A stretch of 39,129 bases of DNA. Source: JBBDWJ01 sp040902925. Its GTDB lineage: Bacteria; Acidobacteriota; Terriglobia; Bryobacterales; UBA6623. Position numbers and translations under genes: made by a program. Below the pieces are notes generated by a model. It was given only the letters and a program-made list of their open reading frames with translations, searched no databases and was not told the DNA's origin. This document shows, piece by piece, positions 24,484 through 33,379 of this stretch. Each line of letters opens with the position of its first letter. Position 1 is the first letter of the stretch. The stretch spans positions 1 to 39,129 of the forward strand of contig JBBDWJ010000111.1 in the NCBI GenBank assembly GCA_040902925.1, in the 5' to 3' direction.

Positions 24484-25135
24484 AGGCCTGTGCGCGTTAG
24501 CGGGCGGGGCTTCGATCACGCCCCAGAAGTGTAGCGTAGATCGAGGCGGTTCGATCCGCGGCGATGGATATTTGACGGGATAAGCCGCTGGACGGGGCGC
24601 CCAGACCTTCGGAAGTGGAAAGTCGTTCCTCGACCGCTGGGCACGGCCTGCGTGAGCCCGTCGGTGCTAGGGCCTGACCTGGACGTGATGCCCCGCCGGC
24701 CGCCCGCCGCGGCTTGAGCCACGTTGCGAGCCGGCTGTACCTACCACGGAAAACGGTTCCGCGTCAGGGACCGCCGGCGACGGCGCCGCAAAGACATCAC
24801 CACCAGCAGCAGTACCGCCATTACCGCAGCAATCAGCCGGATCGTATTATTGTCAATCATGATCATTCACGATACCCAAAACGATTCTTATGGTATTTTT
24901 AGATAAATTTCAATGAATTTAGCTATAAATAATAGATAAATAGATGGGCTGGGTTTTTGGGGAGAGCGAGTGTCGAATAGTCGATGCGGCTCGATCGTGG
25001 CCGATCGGGTCCCCCACCTTTGCATGTGGGCCTTGAGTTTGGCCATTTGCTCGCGGCGGGGCAAAGACAAAGCAAGGCAAAAGGCAAAGTGCAAAAGTCA
25101 AAAGGGGTTCTGCCGCAACTGCGGTGCGGAGTTAA
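24484..25135. other. Intergenic region with an AT-rich island
   Basis: It holds the lyase promoter side and an unusually AT-rich stretch (24840-24950) in otherwise GC-rich DNA. No recognised gene lies here. Confidence 0.5.
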
Positions 25136-25177
25136 CCCCACCCTTGCGGGTGGGGCTCGGATCGCCTGCGGCGATGG
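25136..25177 (+). repeat. Dispersed double-hairpin element, copy B
   Basis: CCCCACCC-TTGC-GGGTGGGG (perfect 8-bp stem), then CTCGG, then ATCGCC-TGC-GGCGAT. It is the intact version of the element at 13266-13307. It sits just downstream of the TPR lipoprotein gene's 3' end. Confidence 0.85.
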
Positions 25178-25223
25178 CACCAGTGCCTAATCTGTAGTGC
25201 CTAATCTATGTTGCGAGGGCGGG

Positions 25224-27641
25224 CTATTGGCCCGCAAGCTGCTGCAGCAGGCCATCGGCCTCGGCCGCCTCGGGGAGCTTGGGGTCCAGGCTTTTGGCTA
25301 GCGCCAGCGTCTGCCGCCCGCGGGCTGCGTCCCCGCTTTTGATCTGGCAAAGCGCCAGGTGGTACTGAATCAAGGCGCTCTTCTTGCCCGAATCGGAAGA
25401 CGCCGCGGATTCGAGGTAGTCCAGCGCGGCCGGGTAGATACCCTTGCGATAGTAGATCCATCCCAACGTGTCGTCGATCTGCCGATTTTCGGGCGCCAGT
25501 TCTTTGGCGCGCTGGGCGTGGTTGAGCGCCTCGTCCAGCGCGTTGCGGGTTTCCGAAAGGCGGTAGGCCAGGTTGTTGAGCGCCACTACGGCCATCGGCC
25601 CCTCGGGGGACAGGCTCAGAGCCTTCTGGTAGCTCGCGATGGCGGCATCGTAGTTCTTCTCGCCGTCTTCGACCATGCCGAGGTAGACCAGGGCGCTCAC
25701 ATGGGTGGGCTCGGCGGCGAGAACCGCCTTGAACCCTTCGCGGGCAGCCGCGGCGTTGCCCTCGGCCATCTCAAGCTGCGCCAGAGCCAGGCGCGATGGA
25801 ATGTAATTGGGGTCGATCGCCAAGGCCGCCTGGTAGGCCTGGCGGGCTTCGGTGCGATAGCCGGTCCGGCTGAACCACGAGCCCATAAAATTTTGCATCT
25901 CCAGCGATTTCGGCGCCTCGGAGACATATTTCTTGATCACTTCGGTGGCGCGGCCCATCTGCTTTTCAGCGATATAGGACTGCGCCAGCGCACCGAGCGC
26001 CCGCGTATTCTGCGGATCCTGTTGCAGGGCCGACTCAAAAGAAGCGCGGCCCGCCGCATTCTGGCCCTGCGCGAGCTTCAAGGCGCCATCCTGCAGCAGG
26101 ATTTCGGGCGCCTGCGAAACCTTCAAGGCCGCATCCACCATCTTGCGGGCCTCGGGATTCGCCGTCTGGATCAACGCCCAATTGCGGGCGACGGTATAGG
26201 CCAAGACGCGCCTGTTGGGTTCTGGCGCTTCGTCCAGCAGCGTCAAGGCCCCCTTGGCGTCGCCGGAGGCGCGCAACGCCTCAGCCAGCTCCAGCCGCCC
26301 GATCAGGAAATTGGGCTCGTGCTCGATCGACGTCCGCAGTTCCTGCAAATACAGACGGGCCTGATTGCGCGACTGATGCAGCTTGGCCTGCAAGAAATGG
26401 GCCTCGTGGGAATTCGGCCGCACCTGCAAAACATTCGCAAGGTCCTGGTCGACCTGCTGGATGCGGCCGCTTCGCCAATAGATCTCGGCGCGCTGCAGCA
26501 ACGCATCCACGTCTTTGGGGTTCGTCTTGATGGCGGCGTCCAGAATGGCTTCGGCTTCGGTCGAGCGAGTCAGCGACACGAGCAGTCCCACAAGCTGTTT
26601 ACGCGCGACGCGGTCCTCGGGATAGTCGGCAACAGCCTGTTTCAGGAACGCTTCGGCTTCGGGCGCGCGGTCGGCCCTCAGATAGGCCATCAGCAGCAGG
26701 CCGCGCAGATCGGCGTTGCGCGGATCGGCGCTGACCAGTCTCTTGAACTCGTCGACCGCCGGACCCCATTTTTCGTGCTGCAGCAGAAGCCGCCCGTAAA
26801 AGGGCTTATAACGCTTGTCTTCCAGGGACGACACCTTTTGCATCAGCCGTTCGGCCTCGGCTGTATCGCCCTCGCGTTCGGCCATCAGCGCAAGGCCAAC
26901 CATCGCCTGCGCGCTTTGGGGATCGGTTTCCAGTACTTTAGAAAACTGTCCGCGGGCGTCTTCGGGCCGGTTCAACATCAGATACAACTGGCCCAGGGCG
27001 AGCTTCGGATGCACGGAGTCGGGCGCGTCGGTGACGGCTTTCTTGAGAACCTGCTCGGCGCCGTTGAAGTCCCGCTCAGCAAGCTTTGCCTGCGCCAGCG
27101 CCAAAGACGATTGCAGGTGCTGCGGCGACGTCTGCAAAGCCTCCATCAGCAGTTCTTCCATCTCTTCGCTGTTGCCGACGCGGGCTTTGGTCGCCGCCAG
27201 CATGTAGAGCACGTTGGCGTCCTGCGGATTCGCGGTGCGCAGTTTCTCGAGCCGCGACTCGGCCTGGCCGACGAACTCGGGCTCTTGTTGGCTGATCAGC
27301 AGCACCAGTTGCGCCAGCAGCATCTGGTTTTCCTTGTGGCCGGGGTCGAGCTGCTCCGCCTTTTTCGACAACTGATATGCCGGTGAGCCGCGGCCTCTGC
27401 GCAGCTCCGCCAACGCCGCCTGATAATGGGCCTCGGCATTTTCGGGCATCACTTGAATGGCGTTGCGAAACTGCAGCACGGCGCTGGCGTAGTCCTGCTG
27501 CTCCATGTACTGCTGGCCGCTTTTCATGAATTCGGCGTACTTCTCTTCGGGCGAGCGCAGGCAGCCCGCCAAGGCGAACACAAGCGCCAACAGCGCCGCG
27601 GCCAGCAGCAGCCTGGGAGTCGATCGGTGTCCGCTTCGCAT
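25224..27641 (-). CDS. TPR-repeat lipoprotein
   Basis: 805 residues from the ATG at 27641, which has a perfect Shine-Dalgarno (AGGAGGA); the frame stays open further upstream but is arginine-rich there. A lipoprotein signal ends in LAGC (Cys27), so the protein is anchored to a membrane and faces the periplasm. The remainder is almost entirely TPR units (34-residue helix pairs), for example QDYASAVLQFRNAIQVMPEN, DFNGAEQVLKKAVTDAPDSV and KNYDAAIASYQKALSLSPEG. It resembles TPR lipoproteins of exopolysaccharide/PEP-CTERM export systems, but no such partner genes are seen here, so the role remains undefined. The gene follows the NHL/TIGR03437 fragments on the same strand with an 8-bp gap. Confidence 0.93.
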   Translation of the reverse strand: MRSGHRSTPRLLLAAALLALVFALAGCLRSPEEKYAEFMKSGQQYMEQQDYASAVLQFRNAIQVMPENAEAHYQAALAELRRGRGSPAYQLSKKAEQLDPGHKENQMLLAQLVLLISQQEPEFVGQAESRLEKLRTANPQDANVLYMLAATKARVGNSEEMEELLMEALQTSPQHLQSSLALAQAKLAERDFNGAEQVLKKAVTDAPDSVHPKLALGQLYLMLNRPEDARGQFSKVLETDPQSAQAMVGLALMAEREGDTAEAERLMQKVSSLEDKRYKPFYGRLLLQHEKWGPAVDEFKRLVSADPRNADLRGLLLMAYLRADRAPEAEAFLKQAVADYPEDRVARKQLVGLLVSLTRSTEAEAILDAAIKTNPKDVDALLQRAEIYWRSGRIQQVDQDLANVLQVRPNSHEAHFLQAKLHQSRNQARLYLQELRTSIEHEPNFLIGRLELAEALRASGDAKGALTLLDEAPEPNRRVLAYTVARNWALIQTANPEARKMVDAALKVSQAPEILLQDGALKLAQGQNAAGRASFESALQQDPQNTRALGALAQSYIAEKQMGRATEVIKKYVSEAPKSLEMQNFMGSWFSRTGYRTEARQAYQAALAIDPNYIPSRLALAQLEMAEGNAAAAREGFKAVLAAEPTHVSALVYLGMVEDGEKNYDAAIASYQKALSLSPEGPMAVVALNNLAYRLSETRNALDEALNHAQRAKELAPENRQIDDTLGWIYYRKGIYPAALDYLESAASSDSGKKSALIQYHLALCQIKSGDAARGRQTLALAKSLDPKLPEAAEADGLLQQLAGQ

Positions 27642-27649
27642 GCTTCCTC

Positions 27650-28297
27650 CTATTGGATCGCCAGTGTCGGCAAGTTGCTGGAAACACCGCGCACGATGGC
27701 GCGGATCGGCACGTCCCCGGTAAGCGCGCCTTCGGGAATGCGCACGTTGATCTGCCACAGTCCGACGAAATTCGGCGCCAAACCTGAAAACAGCACGTCG
27801 CCAAACGTGCTGCCAATGGCCACGCAAACCGACGGTTGGACGGTCAGGCACGTGACACCGTCGGATGTCGCGGCGGCGACCGTTACTGCCAGCGGCGAAC
27901 CCGGCGCGGGTTCACCGGAGGCCACGGCGGGATTCACGGGACCCTGGCCGGTGCCGAATAGCGACACTACCGAACCGCGCGCCGCCGGGTTCGACGGCCC
28001 ATTCTGAGTGCCGTCCTGGTTCAGAGCCAAAATCTGCCCCACGCCATTTTGATTCGCGGTGAAGAATCCCGGGCCCGCTTCCGATACTGAGAGTACTCCA
28101 CCCGCCAAAAGTTCGTTGCTATCCACGCGCCGCACCGCGATGCCTTGCGATCCAGTCGGCGTGCCGTACGGAACCTGCATGTTGATCTGCATCGGCGACA
28201 CATACAGCAGCGGCGCTTCCAGGCCCGGTGTAATCTCGACCTTGCGGCCGGCCATCACGCGCGGTAACGGCGTCTGTGTCGCCTGCTCGCTCTCGGT
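27650..28297 (-). pseudogene. TIGR03437 domain cut off from the NHL protein by an in-frame stop
   Basis: This frame is the direct continuation of the NHL protein frame beyond a TAG at 28298-28300. It encodes 215 residues: TESEQATQTPLPRVMAGRKV, then APLLYVSPMQINMQVPYGTP, GPGFFTANQNGVGQILALNQ, SVVSLFGTGQGPVNP and a final GDVLFSGLAPNFVGLWQINV. This is most of a TIGR03437 domain, whose opening ('VPPGALVSLFG') lies on the other side of the stop. Without the TAG the two form one protein. The first internal ATG (28258) has no Shine-Dalgarno, so independent translation is doubtful. Confidence 0.75.
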
Positions 28298-30706
28298 CTA
28301 GAAACGGAGGCCGAACAGGGAAACCAGCGCTCCGGGCGGCACCGGAACCAGTTGCAGGAAATGAGCCCCGTTGACCGCCACCCCGGGCTTAAGAAAGTGC
28401 AGCACGCGGTTGTTACCGGTGTCGCCGACGTAAAGAGTGGAGTTGCGGTCCACGAACAGCCCCACCGGAGCAAACATCCCTTGCGCTGTCGCCCTGCCGT
28501 CGGAGCTGTTGAAGTTGGCCCCGCCGCCGTTAAGGCCGCTTTGCCCTAAAAACCCGATCGCCTGAGCTCCAAAGATCGGCAATGAAACGACTTCGGCAAA
28601 GACCAATACGCGATTATTTCCGCTATCGGATACGTAAATCTTACCACTCGGATCGGTGGCGACATTGCGCGGCGTGTTGAGGCCGGCGGCGCCGCCGCTT
28701 CCTCCAGCGGTCCCAAACCCCGATTGGCCGAGCACGGTCGACGCGCTGGCGCCGGTTTCCGCCGCCTCGGTCGCGTTCGGGTAAATCAGCACGCGGTTAG
28801 TGCCGGTGTCGGCGACGTAAAGAAACCCAAACAGATCGACAAACAGACCTTGGGGTTGGAACAAGGTTTCGGCGGATACCGGGGCCGGAGCCGAGCCGCT
28901 CGTGAAATCACGCTGGCCGAAAACGCGAACCGCCGCCGCGCCATTCGGCGGATTCGGCGCAAACTGCAGCACGCGGTTATTGCCGCTGTCGGCGATAAAC
29001 ACGTTGCCCTGCGGGTCAATCGTCACATCCGACGGCGTCCGCAGCGAGCGGCTGCTCACGGCCGCCGAAACCGAGCTGAACAGGTCGCTCTGTCCGAGCA
29101 CCCGGTCGGCAGTAATACGACCGCTCTGATCGAGCGGCCGCGGGTATCGAAGCACACGATTGTTGCCCGCATCGGCCACAAACAGATGCCCGGCCGGGTC
29201 GAGGGCGATGCCCCGCGGCGCCGCCAGCGAAGTCGGCGAGGGAGTTTGGCCCACCCCTGTGTCAACATTCGCCACTGCCGTGGTCAGGTCAGGCTGCCCG
29301 ATGACCAGGTCGGCCGGCGTGCCATTGGTGAAACGCGTCGAGTCGCGCCAGATCAGAACGCGGTGATTGTTGGTGTCGGAAAGGTACAACGCGAACGGCT
29401 CGCTCGTATAATCCACGGCCATCTGATAGGCGCCGCTGATGCTGTTGGCTTCGACGCCGTTGGGGGCGTTACGCGTGAAATCCGGCTGCCCCCATACCCG
29501 CTGCGCCGTGCTGTTCCCGTTAGGATAAGCCAGCGCGCGGTGGTTGAGGGTGTCGGCGACGAAAACGTTACCGTCCGCGTCCACCGCGACATCGCTGGGC
29601 GAGTTCAGGCCCTTGTCGCCCGCGCGCGGATGCGTGTTGATGTTCGGAGTCGCCGTGGTCATCACGATCTGGCCCAAAACACGGTCGGCGACCGCTCCGG
29701 CCGGGGCCTGCGCCACGTTGTTGTAGACCATCACGCGGTGATCGAGCGGCACGCTGACGAACAGGGCGCCGGCGGCGCTGACCTCGATCCCCACGGGGCC
29801 GCGCAGAGTCAAAGCCGAGGGCGTCGGCGGTGCGCCGCTGGTCTCGAACGTGGGCTGCCCGAAGACGCGCGCCGCGGCCTGCCCGATCGCTTGCGGCAGC
29901 GGGAAAACCAGAATGCGCGCGTTGGTGAAGTCGGAAACGTAGAGACTGCCCTGTCCATCGAACGCCAGGCCCCGGGGATTGTTGAAGCCCAACGCGCTGA
30001 CGGCGTTGGAAGTGCGATTCGCCCCGGCGGTCTGGAAATCCGCTTGCCCAAGAACCAAGTCAGCCGAGGGCCCAATCACGTCCAGTGAGCCGGCCGGGAT
30101 TCGCAGCACGCGATGATTGCCGCGGTCGGCGACCCACAGGTTGCCCGCCGCATCGAAGGCCACCGCCGACGGCTGCCGCATCGATCGCTCGTTCAAGCCG
30201 CCGCTGTTGGCGTCGCGGGAGGACAGGTTCGGCTGTCCGTAGACGTTGTCGGGCTCCACGCGGTCGGGGTTTTCAAACGGGCTCGGGAAACGCAGCACGC
30301 GGTGGTTGTCGGTGTCGGCCACGTACACATCGCCGGTCTGGCGATGCACGGCGACTCCAGCCAGCCCGTTGAAGCCTCCGTTGCCGATGCCCAACGGCAC
30401 CGTGGCGCTCAGATTCGGCTGGCCGAGAGCGATATCCGCCGTTTTGCCAGCCGCGTAATCGTTCGCGTTGCGCCAGCCCAGCAGGCGGCTGTTGCCTGTA
30501 TCGGCAACATACAAATGAAGCTCGCCGCCACGGGCATCGAGAGCCAGCGACAAGGGAGCAAATAGCTCCGACCCGTTCGTGCCGTTCAGCCCGTTTTGAC
30601 GCAGATCCGCTTGGCCGAGCACACGGAAAGCGCTGGGGTTCAACTGTTGGGCCGCGCCGGGGACGCCGCTCAGCAGCCCAAGCGATAGCACGCCCAATAG
30701 CCGCAT
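28298..30706 (-). CDS. NHL-repeat beta-propeller protein, secreted
   Basis: 802 residues from the ATG at 30706, where a clear signal peptide begins (RLLGVLSLGLLSGVPGAAQQ). In-frame ATGs up to 30847 would add an odd polar extension. At least twelve NHL units are present, each ending like YVADTDNHRVLRF or FIADSGNNRVLQF, separated by segments such as VLGQADLRQNGLNG. This suggests two six-bladed propellers. It ends in the start of a TIGR03437 domain (VPPGALVSLFGLRF) at a TAG; the rest follows in frame. NHL propellers bind proteins or ligands on their surface. No catalytic motif is seen. Located outside the cytoplasm; partner unknown. Confidence 0.88.
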   Translation of the reverse strand: MRLLGVLSLGLLSGVPGAAQQLNPSAFRVLGQADLRQNGLNGTNGSELFAPLSLALDARGGELHLYVADTGNSRLLGWRNANDYAAGKTADIALGQPNLSATVPLGIGNGGFNGLAGVAVHRQTGDVYVADTDNHRVLRFPSPFENPDRVEPDNVYGQPNLSSRDANSGGLNERSMRQPSAVAFDAAGNLWVADRGNHRVLRIPAGSLDVIGPSADLVLGQADFQTAGANRTSNAVSALGFNNPRGLAFDGQGSLYVSDFTNARILVFPLPQAIGQAAARVFGQPTFETSGAPPTPSALTLRGPVGIEVSAAGALFVSVPLDHRVMVYNNVAQAPAGAVADRVLGQIVMTTATPNINTHPRAGDKGLNSPSDVAVDADGNVFVADTLNHRALAYPNGNSTAQRVWGQPDFTRNAPNGVEANSISGAYQMAVDYTSEPFALYLSDTNNHRVLIWRDSTRFTNGTPADLVIGQPDLTTAVANVDTGVGQTPSPTSLAAPRGIALDPAGHLFVADAGNNRVLRYPRPLDQSGRITADRVLGQSDLFSSVSAAVSSRSLRTPSDVTIDPQGNVFIADSGNNRVLQFAPNPPNGAAAVRVFGQRDFTSGSAPAPVSAETLFQPQGLFVDLFGFLYVADTGTNRVLIYPNATEAAETGASASTVLGQSGFGTAGGSGGAAGLNTPRNVATDPSGKIYVSDSGNNRVLVFAEVVSLPIFGAQAIGFLGQSGLNGGGANFNSSDGRATAQGMFAPVGLFVDRNSTLYVGDTGNNRVLHFLKPGVAVNGAHFLQLVPVPPGALVSLFGLRF

Positions 30707-31415
30707 CCATCGCAGCGTTCCGCTGCCGGGTCGCGGCCGATGGGTAACTGAGCGGCCGCTCGCTGCGTGGTCCGCCAGATTTAAGGAGGGGAGATTCATA
30801 CTTGAGGCCATCATTCTGCTCGGTTCCGCCTGCAATAGGCTGGCCACTTAGCCCAGCCCGAGGATTGACTATCCTCGAGAGCCGGTTCGTGGAGCCCCGA
30901 AATCATCTTGCCGACCTTGGAAAACGTTGGGAAACTCACCCAGCATCGGCAGGCGGGCCAAAAAGCAGGATCGAACGCAAGCCGCTCCACAGATTTGAGA
31001 AAACGCGAATTCTAGTACTTCTATAACTCAACGCGCCGGACGGTGCCCGCGGATCGAAAGACTTTGAGCCAGCGAACGGACCGGCACAAACTCAAATTCT
31101 ATCATGCCCTTTGAGCGGCTCCCGAGGATTCTGGGCGGTTGAGGACGCAGGAGTTCCGGAAAATGCCTGAGCCAAAGCGCACGCCGCGATACTGGGCTGT
31201 TAGGGTATCCGCCGTAGGCTGGGTGGATCACGGTCCTGGAGTTTTGCCGGTCCTGCCACGGATCACTTCGCTGGGCCGACCCCGGAAAGGCGGTTTCGGG
31301 CTGGCCCGGGGCATCGCTGGTTCGTGATCCCCCGTTAACGCGTTGGGTGAGGCGCGGATCAGACACCTGCGGTGAATTTGCGGTTTGTTTTCGTACGGTT
31401 GCGAGGTAGAATAAG
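30707..31415. other. Divergent intergenic region, no recognised gene
   Basis: This lies between the NHL gene (minus) and the DUF1549 gene (plus). A perfect 7-bp inverted repeat CGAGGAT/ATCCTCG (30859-30877) is visible. It presumably holds both promoters. No supported gene lies in it. Confidence 0.45.
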
Positions 31416-33272
31416 GTGCCTGTCAAAGCCATGTACGCTTCCCCGAAAGCGCTTGCACTGTCTTTTGGCCTCTTGGTCCTGGCGTCGTTTTGCCTCGCCC
31501 AGCAGCCCGCTCCGCCGCCGGCCGATCATCCGCCCATCGAAGCCCCCAGCCGCCGAGCCGAACTTTCCCGGCTGACCGAGTCGTTTTCGGCGGACCCAAT
31601 CGAAGCCGCGCCGGTGCCGCGCAAAAACTTTATCGACGAGCAGATCTTTTCGAAAATCGAGGAAGAGCGTGTCCCGCACGCCCCGCTCGCCGATGACGCG
31701 GCGTTTTTCCGGCGCATCCATCTCGACATGACCGGGCGTTTGCCCGACGCCGTGGCTGCTCAAGCCTTCGTGGCCTCGGACGACCCCGGCAAACGGGACA
31801 AGATCATCGATGAGCTCGTCGGCGGCGAGCAGTGGCGCGAACGCTGGACCTACTGGCTGCTCGATCTGTGGCGATCCAGCCAGAATCGTATCGGCGTTCC
31901 GGGGCGCAATCTTTTCCACGACTACGTCTACGACGCGTTGCAATACGGCCAGCCGTACGACGAGATGGTGCGCGAGATGCTCACCAGCGAGGCGCGCAGC
32001 AATTGGTACGTCGGCCCGGCAAGCTATCTCGTGCGCTGGGTCGTTTTTGCGGACTCCTGCGTCGAGACGGCCCATGAAGACAGCGCCGACGACATGGCGG
32101 TGTACGCGTTCCGGCATTTCATGGGCGTCAACCTGCAGTGCGTCTCGTGCCATGACGGAGCGGCGCATCTGGAAAAGATGAACGTGTGGCTGACGGCCCG
32201 CAAGCGCGATGAGTTCTACGCGCAAGCCGCGTTTTTCGGCAACACGCGGGTGCTGCGGCGGGTCGAGCTGCGCAACACGCAGGACGAATACCTGATCGAC
32301 GACAAAGAGCGCGACGGCTACTCGGCCGCGGCGAAGAGTTTCGTGCGCGTCCAGCGCACCGGCGAAGGCAAGGTGCCGCCGCGCTTCATTCTCGGCGGCG
32401 AGCAGCCCGCACCGGGCAAGCCGCTGCGCGAAGAGCTGGCGCGCATCCTCACCTCGCATCGCCAGTTCGCGCGCGCCACCGTCAACCGTTTTTGGGCGGA
32501 GCTGGTGGGCGTGGGCATCGTCGATCCGGTCGATGAATTCGACCTGGCGCGGCTGGATCCCAACAATCTGCCCGAAGGCTGGAGCGCGCAGCCGACGCAC
32601 CCCGCGCTGCTCGAAGCTCTGGCCGAGGATTTTGAACGCAGCGGCTACGACCTGAAGCATCTGATGAAGACGATCACGAAATCGTCGACTTACCAGCTTT
32701 CGTCGCGCTTCCCGGGCGAATGGAAACCCGAATACGCGCGCCTGTTCGCGCGCAAGCTGGTACGGCGGCTGCCGGCCGAGCAGGTTTATGACTCGATCGT
32801 GAAAGCGACCGGCGTCGTCACGGAAATTCAGATCCCGCGCACCGACAAGACCGTGCAATACCTGGTGCAGACCCGCGGGCCCTACGACGCGCGCGCCTCG
32901 CGGTCGGTCGACCGCCAGTTCCGCAAAGACATTCAGTTCTTCCTCGAATCGTTCGGGCAGTCCAACCGCGAATATAACGAGCCGAGCCGCGAGGGCTCGA
33001 TTATCCAGGCGGCGCTGATGATGAATAGCGCGCTGGTCAAAGATCGCGCCAAGCCCGTGCCGGGCAGCTATCTCGCCGGCATGTTGCGGGAAAAGGACCT
33101 AAGCGACGAAGAATTCACAAGCCGCCTGTTCTGGCGCTTTCTGACCAGAGACCCGGACCCGGCGGAAAAGGATCAAGCCCTGACGCTGCTAGCCGAGCGC
33201 GGCCGCGAAGATGGCGGCGAAGACTTGCAGTGGGTCTTGATGAACAAAGTGGAATTTCTGTTTAACTATTAG
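31416..33272 (+). CDS. DUF1549/DUF1553 protein with a CxxCH motif
   Basis: 618 residues from a GTG preceded by GAGGTA; an ATG at 31431 is an alternative. Signal peptide at residues 6-28 (ALALSFGLLVLASFCLAQ). The DUF1549 part carries FIDEQIFSKIEEE, RRIHLDMTGRLPD, and VNLQCVSCHDG with CVSCH at 242-246. The DUF1553 part has ARILTSHRQFARATVNRFWA, then HLMKTITKSSTYQLSSRF and a terminal SRLFWRFLTRDPDP. The heme-like CxxCH may bind heme c, but no axial ligand is obvious. The pair DUF1549/DUF1553 plus DUF1501 is a recurrent couple in Planctomycetes and Acidobacteria. Its molecular role is unknown. Confidence 0.95.
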   Translation: MPVKAMYASPKALALSFGLLVLASFCLAQQPAPPPADHPPIEAPSRRAELSRLTESFSADPIEAAPVPRKNFIDEQIFSKIEEERVPHAPLADDAAFFRRIHLDMTGRLPDAVAAQAFVASDDPGKRDKIIDELVGGEQWRERWTYWLLDLWRSSQNRIGVPGRNLFHDYVYDALQYGQPYDEMVREMLTSEARSNWYVGPASYLVRWVVFADSCVETAHEDSADDMAVYAFRHFMGVNLQCVSCHDGAAHLEKMNVWLTARKRDEFYAQAAFFGNTRVLRRVELRNTQDEYLIDDKERDGYSAAAKSFVRVQRTGEGKVPPRFILGGEQPAPGKPLREELARILTSHRQFARATVNRFWAELVGVGIVDPVDEFDLARLDPNNLPEGWSAQPTHPALLEALAEDFERSGYDLKHLMKTITKSSTYQLSSRFPGEWKPEYARLFARKLVRRLPAEQVYDSIVKATGVVTEIQIPRTDKTVQYLVQTRGPYDARASRSVDRQFRKDIQFFLESFGQSNREYNEPSREGSIIQAALMMNSALVKDRAKPVPGSYLAGMLREKDLSDEEFTSRLFWRFLTRDPDPAEKDQALTLLAERGREDGGEDLQWVLMNKVEFLFNY

Positions 33273-33379
33273 CGAGGGCAGGGAGGGGACACAATCACCG
33301 CTTTTCGCGCCATCCACCAGTCGAGCTTTCCGTATGCGCCTGCGTGGCGTGAAAAACGTTGACTCGCCCTATCAGCAAT

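Noticed and set aside
25359..27386. Long plus-strand open frame opposite the TPR lipoprotein
   Set aside because: Antisense shadow of the TPR repeats, rich in RH and LQ, without a ribosome binding site.
28724..30088. Long plus-strand open frame opposite the NHL protein
   Set aside because: Antisense shadow of the repeated propeller sequence.
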